Assembly (NCBI GenBank): GCA_025055975.1
Contig: JANWWM010000050.1
Span: forward strand, 1-52,399
Source: Chloroherpetonaceae bacterium
Lineage (GTDB): Bacteria > Bacteroidota > Chlorobiia > Chlorobiales > Thermochlorobacteraceae
Length of the DNA stretch: 52,399 nucleotides
Direction of reading: 5' to 3'
Positions 24,836 to 34,200 of the stretch are shown here, piece by piece. The notes under the pieces are model-generated. The model was not told where the DNA came from and did not search any database. It saw nothing but the letters and a program-made list of their open reading frames with translations. Position numbers and translations under genes: made by a program. The first letter of the stretch is position 1, and every line of letters starts with the position of its first letter.

Positions 24836-26002
24836 TCAGCGATGGGCTTTGCGCGCAAGCGCGCCTTCGATGACGGCGAGCGTTTCGCGGACGCACTTCT
24901 CCCACGAGAACGACGCGACGCGCGCTCTGCCCGCTTCGATGAGGCGAAGTCTGAGAGCCGAATCGGTCAGGACGCGATGCAACGCCGCCGCGAGCGCTTC
25001 CACGTCGGCGGGATTAACCATCACGGCGCATGCGCCATTTTCGGTCATTTCGGGAAAGGAATGCACGTTGGCGCAAACGACGGGCGTTCCCGCCGCCCAC
25101 GCCTCGAAGAGCGGGTTGCCGAAACTTTCGTAGCCGCTCGGATAAGCGAAAACTTCCGCGCTTTTGTAGAGATACTTCAGCTCTTGATGCGGCACGAGAC
25201 CCGCGAAAATCACGCGCTCGTTGAGACCCGTTTCCGCGACGAGTTGGCGCAACCGCGCTTCGTATCGCGCCGTTGGACCCAAACCCTTGCCCGCCAACGC
25301 GAGTTGAAGATCGTGCCCGTAACGCTCCAACAAATTTTTCAACGCCAAAATCAACTTGTCTTGATTCTTATACTCCCACAGCGCCGAGGCGTAGAGGATG
25401 AACTTTTTCGTTATGCCGAACTTTTTGAGGACGGCTTCGCGCTCCGCTTCCACGTAATTTTTTTGGAACGTCTCGATGTCGACGCCGTGATGAACGACGT
25501 GGATTTTTCGCTCGCCAACGCCGATGAAATTCGCCACGTCTTTTTTGATGTCCGCCGAAGGCGTGATGATGGCTCTGGCGGTTCGCGCCGAAGGCGGCGT
25601 GAGAACTTTGCGAACGAGAAGGCGCGCTTTGTCGACGGCGTAAGGATAGTGGTAATACAGCATGCTGCGAATCGCCACGACCGTCGGCGCGGGCGAAAGG
25701 AGCGAGACGAAGTTGCCGGGAAAATAGGCGACCTCAATCCCGTGCTTTGCAAGGTAAAACGGCGCGACGAGCTGTTCGGCGACGACCTTCGCCACGGAGC
25801 TTTTGCTGGCGGGCGGAACTTCGACGACGGCGAGGGTTTCCGACAGAAACGGCTCAATGAGCGTCTTTTGATTCGGGCTTAAAAAGAACGTGAATCGATG
25901 CTCGGTTTCCAATCGGCTCAACGCCTTTGCGAAGTTGACGAGATAGTTGCGTCCGCCCGTGTCTTCGGAGACGTTGCCGAGTTGAACGATGCCGATGCGC
26001 AT
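24836..26002 (-). CDS. GT4-family glycosyltransferase
   Basis: A 388-residue GT-B glycosyltransferase. It begins MRIGIVQLGNVSEDTGGRNY, whose Gly-rich segment is the usual acceptor-side loop. The donor domain has FILYASALWEYKNQDKLI, VIFAGLVPHQELKYLYKSA and the E-x7-E motif region GYESFGNPLFEAWAAGTPVV. It probably adds a sugar to a surface polysaccharide or glycolipid; donor and acceptor cannot be read. The ATG at 26002 fits the family start and removes 39 unsupported residues that overlap the MscS gene. The gap from that gene is 22 bases. Confidence 0.9.
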   Translation of the reverse strand: MRIGIVQLGNVSEDTGGRNYLVNFAKALSRLETEHRFTFFLSPNQKTLIEPFLSETLAVVEVPPASKSSVAKVVAEQLVAPFYLAKHGIEVAYFPGNFVSLLSPAPTVVAIRSMLYYHYPYAVDKARLLVRKVLTPPSARTARAIITPSADIKKDVANFIGVGERKIHVVHHGVDIETFQKNYVEAEREAVLKKFGITKKFILYASALWEYKNQDKLILALKNLLERYGHDLQLALAGKGLGPTARYEARLRQLVAETGLNERVIFAGLVPHQELKYLYKSAEVFAYPSGYESFGNPLFEAWAAGTPVVCANVHSFPEMTENGACAVMVNPADVEALAAALHRVLTDSALRLRLIEAGRARVASFSWEKCVRETLAVIEGALARKAHR

Positions 26003-26024
26003 GGCGTCGTTTGGTTTTTGGCGG

Positions 26025-27173
26025 TCAGGCGTTGGTTCGCGCGCCGTTGATTTCGGACGAGCCGCGAATCGTGATGTCGGATTCTTTTTCGGCTCTGACG
26101 ACGCGACGCGGCACGGCAAGCTCGATCCCCGCTTCGCTCAACGCCCGATGCAATTCTTCGCGCAGCTCGATTTCCGCATCGAAGCTTTGCGAGAAATCCT
26201 CGACGAAGCAAGCCAATCGGACTTCGAGACCAAGTTCCGTTACGCGCATCGCTTGCAAGGCGGGCGGCGGATCGTCGGTAACGAAGCGGTGCGAGCGCAT
26301 CACGTTGAGCGCGATTTCCCGAACCTTCTGCGTGTCCGTTCCAAACGGGAGCGTGAACGGCACGAGCACGCGAACCTTGTGCGTCGGATAGGCGAGATTG
26401 ACGATGGCGCTTTTGATAAGCTCCGAATTGGGCACGATGAGATAGTTGTTGTCGAAATCCAAGATGCGCGTCGAGCGCAAGCCGATGACTTTCACGTCGG
26501 CGAGGGTGCCGTTGGGCAAGCGAATTCTATCGCCGACGCGAAACGGTTGGTCGATGGCGATGATGACCCCCGCGATGATGTTGGCAAGCGTATCTTGCGC
26601 CGCGAGCGCGACCGCAAGCGACCCCACGCCCAAACTCACCAAAAGACTGCCCACGTTGATGGAAAAGTGCTCCATCACGATCGCCGCCGCGACGAGAATG
26701 ACGACGACCGCCGTCAAGTTCCGCGCCAGCGGCGCGATGGTCATCAGTTGTTTGGCGTCTTGGCGTTGCGACTTGGCGGATTCTTCCAAGAGGTAATCGA
26801 TCGTAACGCGAATGAAGCCCAGCGCCACGCTAATCGCCACGATGGCGGCGTAGATGTAGATGATGGCGTCGACGATTTTGATGAGACGCTCAACGACGAC
26901 GCTCCGCTCCGCGCTGACCGTCTGAATTTCCCACAAGGCGTAGAGCGAAAGAATCGCAAAGACGATGGACTTGGCGCGTTTTTCCAAGACCTCCGCCAAG
27001 CGCTCGTCGAGGTCGGTGTTGGTGCGCGAGAAAATTCTCGATCGCAAGGCGCGCACCGCCTTCTTGAAGAGCCAACCTAGCGGGAACGACGCGAACACGA
27101 GCACGATGGCGATCGCCAAGCGATAAACGAGCGGATTGGACTCGATCCAACGCAAAATGTCTTGATAGTGCAT
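26025..27173 (-). CDS. MscS-type mechanosensitive ion channel
   Basis: A 382-residue membrane protein with four hydrophobic segments: ~19-36, ~70-88, ~103-130 and the paired pore region ~150-215. The MscS core is clear: INVGSLLVSLGVGSLAVALA as the Gly/Ala-rich pore helix, then AAQDTLANIIAGVIIAIDQP, FRVGDRIRL, and the beta-domain RSTRILDFDNNYLIVPNSEL. The C-terminal alpha/beta domain includes LEVRLACFVEDFSQSFD. It acts as an osmotic safety valve or a modulated variant. It starts 3 bases after the threonine aldolase gene ends, suggesting cotranscription. Confidence 0.93.
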   Translation of the reverse strand: MHYQDILRWIESNPLVYRLAIAIVLVFASFPLGWLFKKAVRALRSRIFSRTNTDLDERLAEVLEKRAKSIVFAILSLYALWEIQTVSAERSVVVERLIKIVDAIIYIYAAIVAISVALGFIRVTIDYLLEESAKSQRQDAKQLMTIAPLARNLTAVVVILVAAAIVMEHFSINVGSLLVSLGVGSLAVALAAQDTLANIIAGVIIAIDQPFRVGDRIRLPNGTLADVKVIGLRSTRILDFDNNYLIVPNSELIKSAIVNLAYPTHKVRVLVPFTLPFGTDTQKVREIALNVMRSHRFVTDDPPPALQAMRVTELGLEVRLACFVEDFSQSFDAEIELREELHRALSEAGIELAVPRRVVRAEKESDITIRGSSEINGARTNA

Positions 27174-27176
27174 CGC

Positions 27177-28205
27177 TTAAAAGGTTTGAACGACGTGAGA
27201 AACCTCTTCTATGTCCTCGCTCGAAACGCCCAAATGCGTAACGACGCGAATAAAGTTTTTCTTGATGCTGGAAACCAAAATCCCGCGTCGCTTGAAACGC
27301 TCGACGACTTCGGCTTCCGAAAAGCCTGATGGCGAAACATCGACGGCGACGATGTTCGTTTGCACGCGATGCGCGTCCAAGCGAAACTTCGGATTTCGAG
27401 CGAAGGCGCGGGCGAGCGCTTTGGCGCGTTGGTGATCGAGGGCGAGCCTTTCGTAGTTGTTTTCCAAAGCGAATTTCGCCATTGCGACGACGACGCTCGC
27501 CTGACGCATGCCGCCGCCCCACATCTTGCGATAACGCCGCGCCTTTTCAATGTCGGCTTTCGCGCCGAGAAGCATTGAGCCAATCGGCGCGCCAAGCCCT
27601 TTGGAAAAGCAAACGGAGACGGTGTCGAAAAACCGCGCGTAATCTTTCGGCTTGGCGCCCGTGGCGACGCAAGCGTTCCAGAGTCGCGCTCCGTCCAAGT
27701 GCAAGCGCAGGCGGCGCGCCTTGCAAAGGTCGTAGACGCGCTCGATTTCGGAAAGCGGATAAATCGCGCCGCCCGCCCGATTGTGCGTGTTTTCAAGCGC
27801 GACGAGCGACGTGCGCGGATACCAATCCGCCGTTGGACGAATCGCCTCCGCGATTTGCTCCGCCGTCAAAACGCCCGCGTCGCCATCGAGCGTTTTGAGT
27901 TGAACGCGAGAAAGAAACGCGGGCGCGGCGGTTTCGTAGTTGGCGACATGCGCGCCCGTCTCGCAGATCACCTCGTCGCCTTCGCTCGCGCCGACCTTGA
28001 TGGCGAGCTGGTTCGCCATCGTGCCGCTTGGAACGAAAAGCCCCGCTTCTTTGCCGAGCAAATCCGCCACTTCGCGCTCGAACTCGTTGGTGAGTTCGTC
28101 TTCCCCAAACACGTCGTCGCCGATTTTGGACGGGTCGAGAGTCCGCGCGGCATCGAGCATTTCGGGCGAAGGCTTGGTTACGGTGTCGCTGCGAAGATCA
28201 ATCAT
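27177..28205 (-). CDS. ltaE: Low-specificity L-threonine aldolase (PLP enzyme)
   Basis: A 342-residue fold-type I PLP enzyme that cleaves threonine or allo-threonine to glycine and acetaldehyde. It begins MIDLRSDTVTKPSPEMLDA, the family hallmark, then DDVFGEDELTNEFE, LFVPSGTMANQLAI, ALENTHNRAGGAIYP and LHLDGARLWNA. The PLP lysine is in CFSKGLGAPIGSML near residue 200. The ATG at 28205 is the family start; the 40 residues before it in frame are spurious. Confidence 0.94.
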   Translation of the reverse strand: MIDLRSDTVTKPSPEMLDAARTLDPSKIGDDVFGEDELTNEFEREVADLLGKEAGLFVPSGTMANQLAIKVGASEGDEVICETGAHVANYETAAPAFLSRVQLKTLDGDAGVLTAEQIAEAIRPTADWYPRTSLVALENTHNRAGGAIYPLSEIERVYDLCKARRLRLHLDGARLWNACVATGAKPKDYARFFDTVSVCFSKGLGAPIGSMLLGAKADIEKARRYRKMWGGGMRQASVVVAMAKFALENNYERLALDHQRAKALARAFARNPKFRLDAHRVQTNIVAVDVSPSGFSEAEVVERFKRRGILVSSIKKNFIRVVTHLGVSSEDIEEVSHVVQTF

Positions 28206-28290
28206 CGCGCGTTTTTCGAGCAAGGCGCGAAGATACGCTTTTGCGCGATTAGGCGGAGGCGAAATTTTCGTCGCGCTCAAACGACGCGAC

Positions 28291-31200
28291 TCAATTGCCG
28301 ATGGAAATGCGGAAGTTGAAGCCAAACTCTTGTCGCGTCGAGGCGAACACGGTGCTTCCGCCCGAAGCCTTCGGCTTGGTTTGCGTGTATTGCCAAAAGG
28401 CGGCGGCGGTTACGCGCTGGCTCAGCGCGTAGGAAAGGCGCGGTTGAAAGGTGAGTTGCGTCGTGCCAATCGGCGGATTCGTGGCGGCGTTTGAACCTGC
28501 GACGATGATGTTCTGCGTTTCGTTGTCGGCAAAGGCGAGATTGAAACTGAAATCGATCGTGTTGTCGAGCGTCGCGCCTTGAAAGGGCCAGAAGTTGAGC
28601 GGAATTTTCATTCCCGTTTTTTGATAGCCAAGCGAGAGATTGACCTGCGTCGACTTGGCTTGGGTGATTTGATAATTCTGCACGGCAAGCGTCAGGGAGC
28701 GCGTTTTGCCCAAGCTGAGCGAAGAGGTCATTCCGAACTTCCACATCAAGTTGAAGCCGAGAAGCGGCGCGAAACTTTCGTTGATGATTTGGTTGCCGAG
28801 AATTTCGGCGCTGTTCAAAGGTTGCGAGAAGCTTGTCGAGTATGTGCCGTTGTAGGCATGCTCGATCGAGGCGGAACTCGCAAAGCCCGACAGCAAGTCG
28901 AGTTTTTCCAAGCCCGTCAGGCTAACGCGCCAGTTCGGAAGCGGAATGTAGGCGAGGTTTTTGCTCTGTCCAAAAAGTTTCGCCGTGAAGCGTCCGATGC
29001 CCGTTGGCTCGAAGGTTCTTTCGTAGAGCGCGGCGAATTCGGGGAAGGGCGGATTGCGCAGAAAGCCGCCCGTGTCGGCGAAGGCGGCGCTGATGGCTTC
29101 GCGGAAATCGTCGATGTCGGGGAAAATCGAGATGTAGGTTTTCGTGATGGAGCCGCTGCGGTCGGAAGCGATGCGCCGACCCGTCGCGCCGTTGATGACC
29201 GAGCCGCGCCGAAACTGCCAATCGGTTCGCCACGAGAGGTCGACGCGCAGGTTATCGAAGACCTGCCAAGTCGCGCTGAACGAGACGTTCTGCGATTGCG
29301 AGAAGTTGTCGTTGTAGTTTGGAATTTCGCGGCTGTTGGGATCGACGAGATAGCGCAAGCCCGGATTGTCGCTGAATCCGAGTTGATAGGCAAGGCTTGG
29401 CGGCGGCGGACGGTCGGCTCTGCCAAACGTGTTGAACGGATAAAAGTTCAGCCAGCCCGCCCCGCCCGCAACGCCTGAATTTTGAAGTCCCGTCGTGATG
29501 GAGTAACTGACGCGCAATTGCTCGAAGCGGGCGAAAATTCCAATCAGGCTTCCCAGGTCGCTCGCCAACTTTTTGAGGCTGTTGCCCTCTTGCGCCGTGT
29601 CGAGCATCGAGAAAAATCGGTCGGAGCGCGGAGGCGCGTTCTCGCCTTTGCCAAGCGGAACGAGGTCGCGCAGTTTGCCGAAGAGTTTGCCGAAGTTAAT
29701 GTCGGATTGAATCTGCAACGACGAGTTGCTGGCGACGTTGTTGCCGAGAAATTGCGCGGGGTTGTTGACTTGCGGATTCGCCCAAGAATACTGCGCGTTG
29801 TAAGAAAACGACGGCGAAAGCCAATCGAGAAGCGAAATCATTTTCGGTCGCCAAGTCGTCGTTACGGTTTGATTGTAGGTTTGGTCGCGTCCCAAGTCGA
29901 AGCGCGAAAGCTCGCCGAGCGCGTCGTCGAGAATGTCGCGCCCGCGTCGTTCTTGGCGCGTGATGGGGTCGAGAAGCAAAAGGTTCAGACTGCTCGTCAG
30001 CGAAGCGTTGTAGGTCAAATCCACCGTCTCGGACGCTTTGTATTGCATCGCCATTCCGCGCCCCGCGATGAAGTTGTTGCTATTGACGACGAGGGGCTGA
30101 TTGTTGCCGCGATTTTGCGACGCGCGTCGGTCTCGATTCAAGCGAAAGTCGAAAGCGTATCCTTGCGGAACGTAGTAGAACTTCTCCGCGCTGAAGATGT
30201 TGAGAATCGGAATGTTGGAAAGCCACTTGAACGGCTCGATGTAAAGATGCGCTTCGGGGGGCAGTTGCAGGCTGTAATTGACGCTGGCGCTCCATTGCCA
30301 ATCTTCGCTTGAAACGAGTTGCGGCGAGCGACTGCGAGCGATGGAATAGTTGTAGCCAAGCGTGAGGCGGTCGATCGTGTAGCGCGCAAGCCAAAAGTCC
30401 GAGGGCTTCGTTTTGCGAATGTTCGGCATCGAGAAGCGCTCGCTCGACGAGAGCGTGATTTGCTCGTTGCGAAACCGCTCGCCGATTTCTCGCGCTTCCG
30501 TTTCGCTCGCGCCGCTCCGCTTGGCTTGCTCAATGACGCGGGCGACGGCGGCATCGAGCTGAATGTCCTCTCGTCCAGGCAGATACTTCGGAATCGAGCG
30601 CGATTCGCTTCGCTCGATCGTAACGGGAATCGACCAACCATCTTCGGCGGGCAAGAGTTTGTCGAGGTTGAACGTGGTCGAGAGCGTCCAAGACTCCGCG
30701 TTGTTCTGCGCGGCGATGGGATTGACGCGCACGTTGAGACCGTGAAAGTCGGGCGTTTGACGCTGATAGGTTGCGGCGATCGTCGCCACGTCGGCAAGTT
30801 GCAAGGTGGAGTTGGCGCGCACCGCCCAGCCGCCCTCGTTTTTGTAGCCCGACGCGCGCAGTTCGTTCAGCCAAACCTCGATCGACTCGATGAACTCGCT
30901 CGATGGGTTGATGACCCCAAAGGCGAAGACGCGCACGTTGCCCAAACTGGGCTGACCCTTGATGATGAGCCTTCTGCCGTTGGGCAAGTCTCGAACCACC
31001 GTATCCGTGTCGGAGGCGCGTTGAAGTTTGAAGCTGGCGATTTCATCGAGGTCGATGTCGATGTTGTTTTCCGCGGGCCAGATGAGCTCTTGCGCGCGTC
31101 GGTATTCGGGCGAATTGGGATTCGTCGGCACGGAGACGGGCGGAGACGGCTTGACGGGCAGTTGGAGTTCGTAGTAGTTGTTGGTTTCCGTCGCGCCGAA

Positions 31201-34200
31201 ACGCAAAAAAACGCGCGTGTTCGAAGGGTCGTTGGGGTTGAGTTCGTTGTAGCGCACGCCCGCGCCGCCGTGCACAAAGGCTTTCAGCCGCTTGTATGGA
31301 TTGAGGTTGAACCCGCCCGCGTTGCCGATGGCGAAGTTGCGAAAAATCCCGCGCGTCGAATCTTGCCCCATCTTGCGCGCGATGACGACGATGGCTTGCT
31401 CGTTGGCTTGAATGTTTTGGTCGACGCGCTGACGATCGCGCGCGCGACGAATGCCTGGCGGAAGCGCGTAAAACGAACCGTTCTCCTCGATGTTCACGGC
31501 GGCGACGGAAACGAGGCTGTCGCGCCGAATCAATTGCCACTGCGAACCGACGAAATCAAACGTCGCAAAGCCCAATTGCGCGGGGCGACGAAATCCCTCG
31601 ACCCAAACGCGCGCATACTGAATCGTCGTAAAATCAATGCCGCCAAATCGGCGCGAAAATTCTTCGAGCGGAACGCGAAACTGCACCCAGCCCGCGTTGG
31701 ATTGCCCGCCGCCCACGACGAACTTTCCGCGCGGCGAGGGAATGTTCAACTCGCGCGGATTGATGGGAATCGTGTATCGAAAAAATCGATTCTGCGTCTG
31801 CACCGTCGTCGAGCCGTCCAAGTCTTCCGTGTCGGGAAAGATGTTCACGAACGGTCCCGCTTGCGCCTGATTGGCGTTGCCCTCCGTGCCGCTCACGTTG
31901 GCGACATCGAGCGAAAAGTCGTCGCCCGCAGGGTCTCGCAAGATGCGCTGATATTCAGGGCTGTTTTCGCCGAGCGCGTTGCGCAACGTTTGCAAATACT
32001 GCGCGTGAAATTGTCGCTCCAAGTCGTTGTTGATGCCGTCCAAACCCACGTCTTCCGTGCCGAGCGAGCCTGTGAGCAGTTGGCGATCGATCTTGGCGAC
32101 GCGCGTGATGTATCGCCCGTAAGCGTCTTCGCCAAAAGCGATTTGGTCAGGCTCGAAATCTTGCGGATTGATGGGCATGCCGTCTTCGGTGTTGAGCCGT
32201 CGGTTCGGAATGACGTCTTCGGAGATGATGCCAATGTCGATGTGCAACCTGCCGCTATCGATTGGCGCGCCCGTCGTGTCGCCAAGCGGCTGATACTTGA
32301 ACCAAAACTCGATGAACTGAATGTTCGATTGCGTGAGGTTGTTGGCGAATGAGGGCAGAAGTTGCGTCATCGCGCCGTAGGCGCTATCGGCGACGCCGCG
32401 CCGAATCACGAAATCGGGATTGAAGTTGAACGGACCGCGCCGCGTCGGGTCGTAGGCAAGATAGAGCGGACGCACTTGGAAGTCTTCTCTTGCCGCCACG
32501 CGATTGGGGAAAATTTCTCGCGTGGGCACGTTGCGCGGGTCGCCGACGGGCAAGCGATACCAACTGAGCGAGGCGCGGTAGCGCGCCCGAATCGAGTCGT
32601 CGACGATGGTCGGGTTTTCGAGAGTTCGATGCGGCGGCGCGCCCAACGCCCAATTCGCGCCGTTCAATCCGAGCGAAATGATTTGCTTCGAGCCTTCGAA
32701 GTCATCGATGTAACTGACGCCTTCGGGATCCAACTCCGTGCGCAATTCGTCGGGAATGCCAGGGAACACGTGCGCGTATTCGGCGTTGATGGAAAAGCGC
32801 GATGGCTCCTTGACGCTGACGAGAGGCAAGCGATCGATGAGCTTCGTGAGCCAACGCATTTGCGTCGCGTATTGCAAGTCCATTCCGAAAATGCGATTGA
32901 CGATGGGTTCGTCGCCGACGCGCACCTTGTCGGTCAAGGGGCGCTCGGAGTATTGCAGAAAGGTCGCGCCGAGCTTGAAGTCGTCGCTGAACGCATATTC
33001 GCCGCGCAAGCCCAAAATGGAACGCGAGGCGAGCAAGAAAAGATCGTTTTTCTCGAAATCGATTCTCAAATTCGCGCCCGGTTGAAGCGCGTCGTCTTTG
33101 AGAATCGTTACTTGCCCCAATTGGTAATCGACCGTGTAATCGATGCCTTCGCGGAGCGGCACGCCGCGGCTCGTTACGCGCACGCTGCCTTGCGCCACGT
33201 TGAAGCCGATGGAGATCGGATTTTGAATGTTGCTTTTGTAGCGAACCTTGATGGCGTAAAAGTTCTTGGCGCTCGCGTTTTGCGCGTCGAATTGCGTGCG
33301 CTCGTAGATTTCGTCGTAGATGAACCTCTCGTATTGTTGCGCAAGAGGCGCGCCCGTTACGCGCTCGATTTCGCGCTTGATGGGCGCGGCGAAAGGACGC
33401 TGAAAGGGAAAAATCAGCAAGCCGCGCTGCGGGTCGATCGTTACGCCGGGCACGAAATCGAACGTGCGATCCGAGCCTGGGGCGCCATTGACATCGAAAC
33501 GATCAAAGCCCGTTACTTGATTGAGCGTGTTCGTGAAGCCAGAAATCGGCAACACTTCGTTTTCGGGCGGATTGTCGCCAGGGTTTTGATAAACGACCCT
33601 CACGTTGAAGTCTTCGCGCTGAACGTCTCTGCCGCCAAGCGCGTAGATGTTTTTGAGCATCAAAATCCACGTCGCCGTGTCGGAAGGCGTAAACTCGGCG
33701 GGCTTGACGAGCTTGAAGACGGCGCGGCGTTGCAACGTGTCGGTGCTAAAATCGCCAACCTTGACGGGCGGAACGCCGGGAACGGGCGTGAAATCGTAAG
33801 AGACGGCAATCACGTCGCGCGGGTCGAGCGGCGCCGTGAAGGTGATGTAGCCCAAGATGGGATTGAACGTATAGTCCTGCCCTTCTTGCATCAAGGTGAA
33901 AACGCCCTCTTGAAACGGTCCTGGGATTTGCGGCAGAGGGTCGGCGGTTCGGAGTTGTTGCAAGAAGGCTTGCGTTTGCGAGGTGTCGGCTAAATCGTTG
34001 TAGGCGTTGTTCGGAAATGGGAAGCCGTTTTGCAAGCGTTCAAACGAATAAGGCGCGTCGCCCAAGTTGAGCAAGGCGACTCCGGGACGTTGATTGGCTT
34101 GCAAGGGCGGCGCGCCTGGTCCGCCCGTGCCGATGGCTTGGTTGGCGGGTCTGCGCCACACTTCAAGCCGATTGATTTGTCGCCCTTGCATAGCGGGCGT

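Noticed and set aside
30319-33993. Two long + strand frames (677 and 543 codons)
   Set aside because: Both are antisense to sprA and rich in Arg, Ala, Val and Glu with no recognisable motif.
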